A stretch of 64,000 nucleotides of DNA from Duganella aceris (GTDB lineage Bacteria; Pseudomonadota; Gammaproteobacteria; Burkholderiales; Burkholderiaceae_D), in the NCBI RefSeq assembly GCF_011090165.1, contig NZ_JAADJT010000001.1, forward strand, positions 310,001 through 374,000, read 5' to 3'. Of the stretch, positions 44,903 through 54,384 are shown in pieces (positions within the stretch are counted from its first letter, which is position 1; every line of letters starts with the position of its first letter). The notes under the pieces are model-generated. The model saw nothing but the letters and a program-made list of their open reading frames with translations, made no database searches and was not told the DNA's origin. A program made the position numbers and the translations under genes.

Positions 44903-45190
44903 TCAATGACAATATCGGGCAATGCCGAATGAGCCCCCGGCGATGGCGATGGCGGTCGCGATGAACCATTTGATCAAAGTGGTTTCCAGCTTCGCCATGT
45001 GCACATGGACTTGCGCGATCTCGGTATGGACCTGCGCGATCCGCACCTGGACTTGTCCGAACTGGACAGCGACATCTTCTCTAAATTTCAGCAACTCGGC
45101 TTTGCTGGCGTAGTGCTTCTCAAGATACTCTTTCAGCTCCTTGAAGCGCTCTTCCAGGTGATGGATGCATGCTGCAACTTCGTTATCCAT
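44903..45190 (-). CDS. small heptad coiled-coil protein with C-terminal transmembrane helix (DUF1640-like)
   Basis: The 95-aa protein has helical N-terminal segments (HHLEERFKELKEYLEKHYASKAELLKF), then 7-residue repeats QVQVRIA, QVHTEIA, QVHVHMA and KLETTLI, and a final membrane helix (FIATAIAIAGGSFGIA). Its form resembles bacterial DUF1640/CCDC90-like proteins, which have a coiled coil plus one C-terminal TM segment. It is upstream of, and probably co-transcribed with, the hendecad protein. The function is unknown. Confidence 0.65.
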   Translation of the reverse strand: MDNEVAACIHHLEERFKELKEYLEKHYASKAELLKFREDVAVQFGQVQVRIAQVHTEIAQVHVHMAKLETTLIKWFIATAIAIAGGSFGIARYCH

Positions 45191-45277
45191 GATGGCTCCC
45201 GCGAGGTGAAGGCATGCTTCATCATCGGCCGCGCAAGCGCTGGCGTCAAGCGGCGCGCGCGGCGCGCTTGCGGTGGC

Positions 45278-46414
45278 TCAAAGCTCGTCGAGCGAGAACA
45301 GGCGGCGGTGTTCGCGGATCGCGTAACGGTCGGTCATGCCGGCGATATAGTCGGCGATCTTGCGCGCCTGCTTGCCGACGTCGCCCGACTTGTCCTGGTA
45401 ATCCGGCGGCAGTAAGACAGGCTCGGCCATGAAGGCCGCGTACAGCTCGCGCACGATGCGGCTGGCCTTCACCCGCATGCGGTTGACCTTGTAGTGCCGA
45501 TACAGATTCTCGCGCAGGAAGCGCTTGAGCTCGGTTGCATCCTTGCGCATCGGGTCGGAGAAGCGGATCAGCGGCGGCGCGGCGCGCACGTCGTCCAGAT
45601 TTTTCGGCGCGGCGTCGGCGATCAGCGCGCTGCTGGTGACGATCAGGTCGTCGGCCAGCGCGGTGATCAGGCGGCGCAGCGTTTCGTAGATCGCGCGCCG
45701 TCCCGACAGGCCGGGGAAGGTGCGCTGCACGTCATGCCACAGGCGCGCGAAAAACTCCACCTGCTCCAGCTGCTCGATGGTGATCAGGCCGGAACGCAGG
45801 CCGTCGTCGATGTCGTGGCTGTTGTAGGCGATCTCGTCGGCGAGATTGGTCAGCTGCGCCTCCAGCGACGGCTGGGTGCGTTCGATGAAGCGCAGCGCCA
45901 CCGGCCCCAACAGTTTGGCGTTGTTCAGCGAGCAGTGCTTGAGGATGCCCTCGCGGGTTTCGAACATCAGGTTCAGGCCGTTGTAGGCGCCGTAGTGTTC
46001 CTCCAGCTCGTCGACCACGCGCAGGCTTTGCAGGTTGTGCTCGAAGCCGCCATGGTCCTGCATGCACTCGTTGAGGACGTCCTGGCCGACGTGGCCGAAC
46101 GGCGTGTGGCCGAGGTCGTGCGCCAGCGAGATCGCTTCGACCAGGTCTTCATTGAGCCGCAGGTTGCGCGCCAGCGAGCGGCCGACCTGCGCCACCTCCA
46201 GGCTGTGCGTCAGGCGGGTGCGGAACAGGTCGCCCTCGTGGTTGAGGAACACCTGGGTCTTGTATTCCAGCCGGCGGAAGGCCGACGAATGGATGATGCG
46301 GTCGCGGTCGCGCTGGAACTGGCTGCGCGAAGCGTGCGCCGTCTCCTCGAAACGGCGGCCGGCGCCGCCCGCCGAATGGGTGGCGTAGGGGGCGAGGAAT
46401 TCGTCGGGCAGCAT
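45278..46414 (-). CDS. dgt: deoxyguanosinetriphosphate triphosphohydrolase-like protein
   Basis: The 378-aa HD-domain protein has [40 protein letters not shown] (first His), [21 protein letters not shown] (the HD pair) and [16 protein letters not shown]. Type-2 dNTP triphosphohydrolases of this length cleave dNTPs to nucleoside and triphosphate. It starts 3 bp downstream of the aroKB stop, a gene order (aroK-aroB-dgt) common in betaproteobacteria. Confidence 0.94.
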   Translation of the reverse strand: MLPDEFLAPYATHSAGGAGRRFEETAHASRSQFQRDRDRIIHSSAFRRLEYKTQVFLNHEGDLFRTRLTHSLEVAQVGRSLARNLRLNEDLVEAISLAHDLGHTPFGHVGQDVLNECMQDHGGFEHNLQSLRVVDELEEHYGAYNGLNLMFETREGILKHCSLNNAKLLGPVALRFIERTQPSLEAQLTNLADEIAYNSHDIDDGLRSGLITIEQLEQVEFFARLWHDVQRTFPGLSGRRAIYETLRRLITALADDLIVTSSALIADAAPKNLDDVRAAPPLIRFSDPMRKDATELKRFLRENLYRHYKVNRMRVKASRIVRELYAAFMAEPVLLPPDYQDKSGDVGKQARKIADYIAGMTDRYAIREHRRLFSLDEL

Positions 46415-46417
46415 GGC

Positions 46418-48061
46418 TTAAACGCAGGCGGCCAGCGTCGCCAGCAGCAAGTCCTGCGGCGCGTTGCTGATGCTCGGCGCGCCGAGCGGCTTCAGCAGGA
46501 TGAACTTGATGGCGCCGCCCTCGTTCTTCTTGTCGACCTCCATCAGCTCCAGCCAGCGCTCGGTGCCCAGGTCGGGCGCCGTGACCGGCAGGCCGGCGGC
46601 GGCGACCAGTGCGCGCACGCGCGCCACCGTGGCGGCGTCGACCAGCCCCATGCGTTGCGACAGATCGGCCGCCATCACCATGCCGCAGCCGACCGCTTCG
46701 CCGTGCAGCCACTCGCCGTAGCCGAGGCCGTTCTCGATGGCGTGGCCGAAGGTGTGGCCGAAATTCAGGATGGCGCGCAGGCCGCCCTCGCGCTCGTCCT
46801 GGCGGACCACGTCGGCCTTGATCTCGCACGAGCGGGCGATGGCGTAGGCCAAGGCGCCCTTGTCGCGCGCCATCAGCTTGCCGATGTTGGCTTCGATCCA
46901 GTCGAAGAAGGCGGCGTCGATGATGGCGCCGTGCTTGATCACCTCGGCCAGGCCGGCCGACAGCTCGCGCGCCGGCAGCGTCTCCAGCGTCGCGGTATCG
47001 GCGATCACCGCGCGCGGCTGGTAGAAGGCGCCGATCATGTTCTTGCCCAGCGGGTGGTTGATGCCGGTCTTGCCGCCCACCGAGGAATCGACCTGCGACA
47101 GCAAGGTGGTCGGCACCTGGATGAAATCGACGCCGCGCATATAGCTGGCGGCGGCGTAGCCGGTCAGGTCGCCGATGACGCCGCCGCCCAGCGCGATCAG
47201 CGTGGTCTTGCGGTCGGCCTTGTTGGCCAGCAGCTGGTCGAAGATCTGCATCAGCGACGACCAGTTCTTGTATTCCTCGCCGTCCGGCAGCACCACGGAA
47301 ATGACGTGCTTGCCGGCCGCGCGCAGGCCGGCCTCGACCCGCGCCAGGTACAGCGGCGCGACGGTGGTGTTGGTGACGATGGCGACCTTGCCGCCGTGGA
47401 CGTGGCGCGCCAGCAGCGCGGCGTCGTCCAGCAGCGACGGGCCGATCGAAATCGGGTAGCTGCGCTCGCCCAATTCTACGTTTAACAGGATGGTGGATTG
47501 TTCGTTCATCGATGGTTCGGCGTGGGTGACGCAGTTGGGCGCGGCCTCGCAGGCCATGGTTTCCAGCTGGGTCAAAATGGTTTGGACCATCGATTGTACG
47601 TTAGGTCGGCCGGTATCGATTACCACATCGGCAATTTCCATGTACAAAGGATCACGGATCGCCATCAATTCTTCGAGTTTTTTGCGCGGATCGGCGGTTT
47701 GCAGCAGCGGCCGGTTCTTGTCGTGCGCGGTGCGTTGCAGGATGCTGTGCACGCTGGCGCGCAGGTAGATGACGGTGCCGCGCGCCTTCAGGTGGGCGCG
47801 GTTGTCGGGGTTGAGGATGGCGCCGCCGCCGGTGGCCAGCACCAGGCCGTCCTGGCCGGTCAGCTCGCGGATGACGTCCGCCTCGCGGCGGCGAAAGCTC
47901 GGTTCGCCTTCGATTTCAAAGATCCACGGGATCGAGGCGCCGGTGCGGGCCTCGATCTCGTGATCGGAGTCAATAAACTTCAGTCCCAGCTTACGCGCCA
48001 GGATGCGGCCGATGGTGGTTTTTCCCGCCCCCATCAGGCCGACTAGAAACACATTTTGCAT
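46418..48061 (-). CDS. aroKB: single-frame shikimate kinase / 3-dehydroquinate synthase fusion (AroK-AroB)
   Basis: One uninterrupted 547-aa frame encodes two shikimate-pathway enzymes. Residues 1-170 are shikimate kinase: P-loop [15 protein letters not shown] (31-33), [17 protein letters not shown], lid NRPLLQ. Residues about 185-547 are dehydroquinate synthase: NAD loop [36 protein letters not shown], metal ligands in [10 protein letters not shown] and [19 protein letters not shown]. The junction codons 47510-47557 were read base by base and contain no stop. A Met at 47509 (MNEQSTILL) is where a separate AroB would start but lacks a clear ribosome binding site. It could be one bifunctional chain or two products by internal initiation. 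Confidence 0.92.
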   Translation of the reverse strand: MQNVFLVGLMGAGKTTIGRILARKLGLKFIDSDHEIEARTGASIPWIFEIEGEPSFRRREADVIRELTGQDGLVLATGGGAILNPDNRAHLKARGTVIYLRASVHSILQRTAHDKNRPLLQTADPRKKLEELMAIRDPLYMEIADVVIDTGRPNVQSMVQTILTQLETMACEAAPNCVTHAEPSMNEQSTILLNVELGERSYPISIGPSLLDDAALLARHVHGGKVAIVTNTTVAPLYLARVEAGLRAAGKHVISVVLPDGEEYKNWSSLMQIFDQLLANKADRKTTLIALGGGVIGDLTGYAAASYMRGVDFIQVPTTLLSQVDSSVGGKTGINHPLGKNMIGAFYQPRAVIADTATLETLPARELSAGLAEVIKHGAIIDAAFFDWIEANIGKLMARDKGALAYAIARSCEIKADVVRQDEREGGLRAILNFGHTFGHAIENGLGYGEWLHGEAVGCGMVMAADLSQRMGLVDAATVARVRALVAAAGLPVTAPDLGTERWLELMEVDKKNEGGAIKFILLKPLGAPSISNAPQDLLLATLAACV

Positions 48062-48073
48062 TGAACCCCGGTA

Positions 48074-50320
48074 TTAATTTGTATTGGTACAGGACGACAC
48101 GTCGATGCCGTACGGGCTGTACCGGCCCGGCGGCGGCGTGCCGCCCACCGTGAAGTCGGTTCCCAGGTACGGCAACCTGGTGTACGTAGTATACAGCGCC
48201 TCGGTGCCCGATACCTGGCCGCGGATGGTCAACGCCACGTCGATCCAGTTGGCGTGATCGCGCGCATACGTCAGCGACACCACGGCCTGGCCGTTGACGT
48301 CGGTGGTCGCGGTCGGCGTGACGACCACCGTGCCGTTGCCCGGAGTCAATATGCCGTCCTGGTTCAGGTCCTCGCCCGGCTGCTGGATATTATCACTATT
48401 GACGTCCTCGTTGGCGCATTGACGCGGCAGCGGGTTGGTGCCGGACAGGTCGAGGATCCACGGACCGGTGGTGCCGGTGAAGTACAGCTGGCCCTTGTAG
48501 TAGTAGCGCGGGCGCACCGAGCTGGTCAGCTTGATGCCGGCCGCCGGGTTGCCGGCGGCGTCGGTGACGGTCACCGCGTAGTCGATCTGGTAACTGGTGC
48601 TGCTCGGTACGCCGATGGTGTTGCCGGTGCCGGCGCTGATCGAGGCGGCTTTCTTCGCCACCGTCAGCTGGACCTGGCCGGAGTTGGTCGACGCGCCCTG
48701 CAACTGGGCCTGCACCACCACGCCGTTCAGCTTGGTGTCGTTGGGGCCGGCGATGTAGCTGACCGAGGCGGTGCCGTCGGCGCCGGTGGTGACCACCGAC
48801 GGCTGGGTCAGGGTGCCGCCGCTCGGGTCGCTCACGAAGGAGAAGTTGACCACGGCGTTCTTGACCAGGTTGTTTTCCGGCGTGCCGTCCAGCACGGTGG
48901 CGCGCAGCGTCGATTGCTGCACGGTGCTGCCGCTGGTGTTGACGCCGATCACGGCCGGGTCGGCCTGGACGCTGACGATCGCCGACGCGGTGAACGGCGC
49001 GACGAATTCCAGCAAGCCCTGGGTGGCCAGGTTGGTGATGGTGGAAGTGGCGGTCAGCGTGGCGACGCCGGGATTGACCGCGCGGACATAGGCGGTGGCG
49101 TTGCCGTTGACCAGCGTCAGCGCGCTGCTGATGGCGCTGGTGCAGCCGGCGTCGGTGTAGACGGTGCCGCGCGAGGTGTTGAGGGTGACGCCGCCGCCCT
49201 GCGCCACGCCGCCGATGTCGCTGTGGACCGCCACTTTCTGGCAGGCGTTGATGTTGGTGACCGACAGCAGCGCGCCGCTGGCATCGACGCCGTTGAAGGT
49301 GAAGTTGGTGGCGCTGACCACGATCGAGGCGTTGGCGATCACGCCGGCCGACCGCACCACGATGGCGTCGGTGCCGGCCGTCTGCGCCGAATAGCTGAGC
49401 ACCAGCTGGCCGGTGGAATCGGTGACGGCGCTGGCGCCGCCCTTGACGCTAAGCCGGTTGGCGCCGCCGGCGCTGAAGGTGACCGCCTGGCCGGCCAGCG
49501 CGCTGCCGGCCGAATCGACCAGCTTGATGGTGACGTCGGTGGTGGCGCCGACCTTGACGGTGCTGCTGTTGTTGATGGTCAGCTTGTTGCCGGTGACGTC
49601 GATCGGCAGCGTCTGGGTCTTGGCGCCGTTGGCCGAGGCCGTGACGGTGATGGTACGCGCGGTCGGATTGCCGATCGTGTCCAGCTTGGCCGTGACGCGG
49701 CCGTTGGCGTCGCTGACGCGGTTGGCGTACAGCAGGTTGCCGGAATCGACCACCAGGCCCACCGTCACGCCCGGCAGCACGGCGTTGGACGAGTCCTTGA
49801 CCAGCACCGACACCGTCACTTCGCTGCCCACCACGCCGGACGAGGCCAGCGTGCCCGGGTTGGCGGTCAGCGTCAGCGTCGGCAGCACCGGCTGCACCGG
49901 CGGCGTCGGCACCACCGTGATCACGACCGGGGTCGACTTCACGCTACCGACATTGGCGGTGACGGTGACCGCGGTCAGCCCCGAGATCCCCTTGATGTTG
50001 AGTTTTTCCACCACCTCGCCGCTGGCGTTGCTGACGCGGTTGGTGCTGGTGATGACGCCGGCGCTGGCCGTGAAGCTGACCGTCTCGCCCGACAGCGCGT
50101 TGTTGCTGGCGTCCTTGACGATGGCCGTCAACGTCGCCTCGGTGATGCCGGAGTCCTCGATGCTGCTCGGATCGGCCCGGAGGGTGACGCTGGCCACCTT
50201 GCTGGCCGCCGGTGGCGTGACGCCGTTGCCGTTGGCGCCGGGCGAACCGCCGCCGCCGCCGCAAGCGGCCAGCAAACCGGCGCTGGCCAATGCGGCAAGC
50301 CATCCTGTGATTTTCGTCAT
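48074..50320 (-). CDS. large lipoprotein with Big-1 (bacterial Ig-like) domains
   Basis: The 748-aa protein begins with a lipoprotein signal LASAGLLAAC followed by a Gly-rich linker. Three N-terminal Big-1 repeats follow (RADPSSIEDSGITEATLTAIVKDASNNALSGETVSF and homologues), with more Ig-like units further on. Near residue 655 DVNSDNIQQPGEDLNQDG resembles a calcium-binding dockerin/EF-hand loop. It should be a membrane-tethered or surface stalk. The start at 50320 has GGAAGAG upstream. It follows pilQ by 28 bp on the same strand, so it may be expressed with the pilus operon. The function is unknown. Confidence 0.8.
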   Translation of the reverse strand: MTKITGWLAALASAGLLAACGGGGGSPGANGNGVTPPAASKVASVTLRADPSSIEDSGITEATLTAIVKDASNNALSGETVSFTASAGVITSTNRVSNASGEVVEKLNIKGISGLTAVTVTANVGSVKSTPVVITVVPTPPVQPVLPTLTLTANPGTLASSGVVGSEVTVSVLVKDSSNAVLPGVTVGLVVDSGNLLYANRVSDANGRVTAKLDTIGNPTARTITVTASANGAKTQTLPIDVTGNKLTINNSSTVKVGATTDVTIKLVDSAGSALAGQAVTFSAGGANRLSVKGGASAVTDSTGQLVLSYSAQTAGTDAIVVRSAGVIANASIVVSATNFTFNGVDASGALLSVTNINACQKVAVHSDIGGVAQGGGVTLNTSRGTVYTDAGCTSAISSALTLVNGNATAYVRAVNPGVATLTATSTITNLATQGLLEFVAPFTASAIVSVQADPAVIGVNTSGSTVQQSTLRATVLDGTPENNLVKNAVVNFSFVSDPSGGTLTQPSVVTTGADGTASVSYIAGPNDTKLNGVVVQAQLQGASTNSGQVQLTVAKKAASISAGTGNTIGVPSSTSYQIDYAVTVTDAAGNPAAGIKLTSSVRPRYYYKGQLYFTGTTGPWILDLSGTNPLPRQCANEDVNSDNIQQPGEDLNQDGILTPGNGTVVVTPTATTDVNGQAVVSLTYARDHANWIDVALTIRGQVSGTEALYTTYTRLPYLGTDFTVGGTPPPGRYSPYGIDVSSCTNTN

Positions 50321-50348
50321 AACGCTCTTCCCATTCAATTTTAAAAAA

Positions 50349-52529
50349 TTACCGCGTCGACAGGCGCTCGGCCACGATCTTCGGCGTAATAAAGACCAGC
50401 AATTCGGTTTTATCGTTGGTGCGGGTGTTGCTGCGGAACAGATAGCCCAGCACCGGCACGTCGCCGAGGAACGGCACCTTGTCGGTGGTGCTGCGCTCGG
50501 TCAGCTGGTAGATGCCGCCCAACACCACCGTGCCGCCGTTCTCGACCATGACCTGGGTCTTGACGTGCTTGGTGTCGATGGCGAAGCCGGAACGGGTTTC
50601 CTGGCCGACGCTGTCCTTGTTGACGTCGACGTCGATGACGACGTTGCCGTCCGGCGTGATCTGCGGCGTCACCTCCAGCCGCAGATTGGCCTTGCGGAAC
50701 TGGATCGAGGTCGCGCCGCTGCTGGTGGCGACCTGGTACGGCAGCTCAATGCCCTGCTCGATCAGCGCGATGGCCTTGTCGGCCGTGATCACGCGCGGGC
50801 TGGAGACGATCTTGCCGGTGCCGTCCTCCTCCAGCGCCGACAGCTCCAGGTTGAGGAAGCGGTTGGCGGCCGACGAGAACAGGCTGACCGCCAGGCTGCC
50901 CGCCTGTGCGCCGTTGATGTTGGCGGCCGGCAGGTTGATGAACTGGGTGTTGTTGTAGCTGGAGTCGGTGACCTTGATCTGGCCGGTGGTCTCGCCGACG
51001 CCGGTCAGGTTGCCGCCGATGCCGATGCGGGTGTTGCTGCTGCCGATCTGGTAGCCGGAATCGCCGCCGCGGATGGTGCGCAGGTCGGCGAAGCCGAGCT
51101 TGGCGCCGAGGTTGCGGGTGAAGGTGTCGCTGGCCTCGACGATGCGGGCCTCGATCAGCACCTGCTTGGTGGCGACGTCGGTCTTGGCGATCAGGTTGCG
51201 CACGTCTTCGAGCTTGGAGGCGATGTCGGTGACGAACAGCTGGTTGGTGCGCGGCTCGATGATGGCGCTGCCCCGCTTGGACAGGATGCGGTTCTTGGCG
51301 TCGCCCTCCAGCCCGAACACGGTCTTGAAGGCCTCGGCCTTCTGGTAGTTGAGCTGGAAGATTTCCGATTTCAGCGGTTCCAGGTCGGCGATCTGGGCGC
51401 GCTGCTCCAGCTCCAGTTTTTCCTTGGTCAGCAATTCCTCTTTCGGCGCGATCCACAGCACCGAACCGTTCTTGCGCATGTCCAGGCCCTTGGCCTGCAG
51501 CACCACGTCCAGCGCCTGGTCCCACGGCACCTCCTTCAGGCGCAAGGTCAGGTTGCCGCTGACGCTGTCGCTGGTGATGATGTTCAGGCCGGAGATGTCG
51601 GCGATCGCCTGCAAGGCGGCGCGCACTTCGACGTTCTGGAAATTGAACGACAGCTTTTCGCCGCGATAGCCCTGCGAGCCCTGGGTCAGCTTGTTCGGAT
51701 CTTCCTTGATCGGCTTGACGTCCACCACCAGCTGCGTGTCGCTCTGGTACACGGTCTGTTCCCACAGGCCGCGCGCCTCGATGGTCATGCGGGTGTTGTC
51801 GCCCTGCGGCACGGTGGTCACCAGCGCCACCGGCGTGCCGAAGTCGGCCACGTCGAGCCGGCGCCGCAGCGTTTCCGGCAGACCGGTCTTGAGGAAGTCG
51901 ATCACCACCCCGGTCGGGGTCTGGCGCACGTCGACCGCGACCTGGTTGTTGGGCAGGTCGACCACGACCCGGCCCTCGCCGTTGGCGCCGCGACGGAAAT
52001 CCATGTCGCGCAGCACCTGACGCGCCGGCGCCGCGCCGACCGGCGCCGGCTTGACGGCCGGCAGGCCGCTGGCGTCGACCGCCGTGGCCAGGCCGCCGGA
52101 ACCGTCGATGGTCAGGATCACCGACTTGCCGTCGATGACGGTGGCGTAGTTCAGCGTGCGCTTCAGGTTGAACACCAGCCGCGAGCGTTCGCCGGCCTGC
52201 ACCACGTTGACGCCGCGCAGCTCGCCCAGGTTGAGTTCCTGGGTGCTCTTGCCGGTGGCGTTGACGGTGGCGCCGAAATCGAGCGCGATGCGCGGCGGAT
52301 TGGTGATGGCGAAGCCGATCGGCATCTTGTCCGGCGCATTGGCCAGGCCGATCTTGACGATGACGTTGGCCCCCTGCTGGTTGGCGGTGATCGATTCGAT
52401 GGCGTTCGGCGCGGCGGTCTGCGCCCTGGCCGGAATGGCCAACGCCATGGCCAAGGCCAGCGTCCAGGCCAGCACGGGCGCCCAGGTGGCGGCGGCCGAG
52501 GCGCGCCGGGCCGTGATATGAGCGGTCAT
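50349..52529 (-). CDS. pilQ: type IV pilus secretin
   Basis: The 726-aa protein has a signal peptide, two AMIN peptidoglycan-binding domains (about 45-130 and 155-260, for example SITANQQGANVIVKIGLAN), an STN domain (SFNFQNVEVRAALQAIADISGLN), a secretin N1 domain (FVTDIASKLEDVRNLI) and the secretin barrel with VEVTPQITPDGNVVIDV and ENGGTVVLGGIYQ near the C-terminus. It forms the outer-membrane pore for the pilus. Its ATG overlaps the pilP stop (ATGA). Confidence 0.97.
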   Translation of the reverse strand: MTAHITARRASAAATWAPVLAWTLALAMALAIPARAQTAAPNAIESITANQQGANVIVKIGLANAPDKMPIGFAITNPPRIALDFGATVNATGKSTQELNLGELRGVNVVQAGERSRLVFNLKRTLNYATVIDGKSVILTIDGSGGLATAVDASGLPAVKPAPVGAAPARQVLRDMDFRRGANGEGRVVVDLPNNQVAVDVRQTPTGVVIDFLKTGLPETLRRRLDVADFGTPVALVTTVPQGDNTRMTIEARGLWEQTVYQSDTQLVVDVKPIKEDPNKLTQGSQGYRGEKLSFNFQNVEVRAALQAIADISGLNIITSDSVSGNLTLRLKEVPWDQALDVVLQAKGLDMRKNGSVLWIAPKEELLTKEKLELEQRAQIADLEPLKSEIFQLNYQKAEAFKTVFGLEGDAKNRILSKRGSAIIEPRTNQLFVTDIASKLEDVRNLIAKTDVATKQVLIEARIVEASDTFTRNLGAKLGFADLRTIRGGDSGYQIGSSNTRIGIGGNLTGVGETTGQIKVTDSSYNNTQFINLPAANINGAQAGSLAVSLFSSAANRFLNLELSALEEDGTGKIVSSPRVITADKAIALIEQGIELPYQVATSSGATSIQFRKANLRLEVTPQITPDGNVVIDVDVNKDSVGQETRSGFAIDTKHVKTQVMVENGGTVVLGGIYQLTERSTTDKVPFLGDVPVLGYLFRSNTRTNDKTELLVFITPKIVAERLSTR

Positions 52530-53065
52530 TTGGAGTTCTCCTTGCTTTCCTGCAGTTCCAACTTGGACATGCGTTCGACCCAGTCGCCGGTCGCATCCTG
52601 TACGATTTCCTTGAGGTTGACGGTGGCCTCGTCAATGCTGGTGATGCGGCCGTAGTTCTGTCCGACGTGCTGGCCGACCACCACCTGGTGCACCGTGCGA
52701 TCGATCTGCAGCACGGCGTGGATCACGCCCTTGCGCTCGATGGTGCCGACCATCTTCACCGTGTCGAGCGGGTAGCTTTCCAGCAGCTCCTTGCGGCGCT
52801 GCATGTCGGGCTTGATGCCGCCGGCGCCGCTGCTGGCCGCCTGCTTGGCCAGTTCGGCCAGCAGCTTGTTGGGGTTGAACGGGTCCAGCTCGTCCTTCTG
52901 CTGGTAGGCGAAGGGGATGAAGGTCTTGGGCTCGGCCAGCGGCGTCACCGCCACCTTGGCGCGCGCGTCGACCTGCTTCATCCAGCCGCGCACCTCCTGC
53001 ACGTCGCTGTCGCCGCAGCCGGCCAGCAGCAACGCGGCCATCATTCCGAGGATCCACGTCTTCAT
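52526..53065 (-). CDS. pilP: type IV pilus inner-membrane lipoprotein PilP
   Basis: The 179-aa lipoprotein (MMAALLLAGC, Cys near 17) has an HR-type beta domain (LDTVKMVGTIERKGVIHAVLQIDRTVHQV, GQNYGRITSIDEATVNLKEIV). PilP links the PilNO complex to the PilQ secretin. It overlaps pilO upstream and pilQ downstream by 4 bases each (ATGA). The start at 53065 is fixed by those overlaps and the signal peptide. Confidence 0.95.
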   Translation of the reverse strand: MKTWILGMMAALLLAGCGDSDVQEVRGWMKQVDARAKVAVTPLAEPKTFIPFAYQQKDELDPFNPNKLLAELAKQAASSGAGGIKPDMQRRKELLESYPLDTVKMVGTIERKGVIHAVLQIDRTVHQVVVGQHVGQNYGRITSIDEATVNLKEIVQDATGDWVERMSKLELQESKENSK

Positions 53066-53736
53066 GATTTTTTCGCCGCCTTTTTCTTGTCGGCCGCCGC
53101 CTTGCGCTGGGCGATGACTTCCTCCGGATCGAGGTAGCGGAAGGTCTTGGCCACCGCGTCCAAGGTCAGCACGCCGTCCTTGCCGGTGTTGAGCGTCATG
53201 TTGTTGAGCGTGACGATGCGCGGCAGGTTGGCCATGTCGCCGGCGAAGGCGCCGATGTCGTGGTAGCTGCCGGTGACCTTGATGTCGATCGGCAGCTCGG
53301 CGTAGTAGTCCTTGACCACCACCTGCGCCGGCTTGAACAGCTCGAACTGCAGGCCGCGTCCGGAGCCGGCCTGGTTGATGTCGGTCAGCAGCGCGGCCAT
53401 CTCGGCCTTGCTCGGCAGCTGCTTCTGCAGGCGCTCGACGTATTGGTCGACCTGCACCTTCTGCGCCCGCAGCGCGTCCAGGTTGACCGCCTGGCCCGCC
53501 TTGAGCTCGTACTCGGCGCGCAGCGACGCCTCTTTCTGGGCGCCGGCGTCCTGCTCCTCGAATTGCGACTTCCAGTAGCCGAAATAGCCGGCCACGCACA
53601 CCGCCGCCGTGACGCCGATGGCGCACAGCACGCGCGGCACCAGCGGCCACTGGCCCGGATGGCGGCCGTTGAGGTCGCGGAACTGGGCCGCCACGTCGGC
53701 GCCGACGTCGTTCAGGTTGATGTTGAGATTGGCCAT
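53062..53736 (-). CDS. pilO: type IV pilus inner-membrane protein PilO
   Basis: The 224-aa protein has one membrane helix (VLCAIGVTAAVCVAGYFGYW, about 37-56), a coiled coil (about 60-110) and a ferredoxin-like periplasmic domain (GLQFELFKPAQVVVKDYYAELPIDIKVTGSYHDIGAF). It dimerises with PilN in the alignment complex. The gap from pilN is 9 bp; the stop overlaps the pilP start. Confidence 0.94.
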   Translation of the reverse strand: MANLNINLNDVGADVAAQFRDLNGRHPGQWPLVPRVLCAIGVTAAVCVAGYFGYWKSQFEEQDAGAQKEASLRAEYELKAGQAVNLDALRAQKVQVDQYVERLQKQLPSKAEMAALLTDINQAGSGRGLQFELFKPAQVVVKDYYAELPIDIKVTGSYHDIGAFAGDMANLPRIVTLNNMTLNTGKDGVLTLDAVAKTFRYLDPEEVIAQRKAAADKKKAAKKS

Positions 53737-53745
53737 CGCGTGCTC

Positions 53746-54384
53746 CTAGGACCGGGCCGCGGCGTGCGCCGGACCGACCGCGTTGGCGGGGGCGCCCTTG
53801 GCGCCGCCGGGTGGACCATCCTTGTCGCGCGGACGCTTGATGCTCACCACCAGGTTGAATTCGACCACTTTCTTGGCGGTCTTGCCTTGGCCCAGGCCGG
53901 TGGACTTGACTTCGATCAGGTCGGGCCGCTCCAGCCACGGCGAGACGCCGGCCATGTTGCGCAACAGTTCCGAGACCCGCTCCTGCGATTGCGCGTAGCC
54001 GTTGACGGTGACCTTCTGCCCCTCCTGCTTGAAGCCCTTGAGGTAGACGCCGGGCGGGGTCTGCTTGACCAGTTCGTCCATCAGGTAGACCGGCTGGTTG
54101 CGGTCGCCCTGCAAATCCTCGACCGCCTGCTGGCGCGCCTTCAGCGCTTCGATTTCCTGCTTCAGCGTGGCGATCTCGGCGATTTTCTTGTCGAGCTCGG
54201 TGATGGCGGTCTTCAGCACGGTGTTGCGCTGCTCCTGGATCGAGAGCGCGCGCGCGTTGTAGCCGCCCACCATCAGCACCACGCCGACGCCGATCAGGCC
54301 GCCCAGCGCCAGCAGCGCGAAGAAGGCGGCCTTCTTCTGCTTGCGTTTTTCTTCGCGGTGCGGCAGCAGGTTAATCCGTATCAT
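53746..54384 (-). CDS. pilN: type IV pilus inner-membrane protein PilN
   Basis: The 212-aa protein starts with the conserved INLLPHREEKRKQKK, which docks into cytoplasmic PilM. One membrane helix (FFALLALGGLIGVGVVLMVGG), a coiled coil (about 55-95) and a periplasmic ferredoxin-like domain follow. It shares one base with the pilM stop (TGATG). The C-terminal tail is Pro/Gly/Ala-rich and probably disordered. Confidence 0.94.
   Translation of the reverse strand: MIRINLLPHREEKRKQKKAAFFALLALGGLIGVGVVLMVGGYNARALSIQEQRNTVLKTAITELDKKIAEIATLKQEIEALKARQQAVEDLQGDRNQPVYLMDELVKQTPPGVYLKGFKQEGQKVTVNGYAQSQERVSELLRNMAGVSPWLERPDLIEVKSTGLGQGKTAKKVVEFNLVVSIKRPRDKDGPPGGAKGAPANAVGPAHAAARS

Noticed and set aside
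45235..45277. GC-rich inverted repeat between dgt and the small coiled-coil gene as a terminator
   Set aside because: Pairing is imperfect and there is no T-run.
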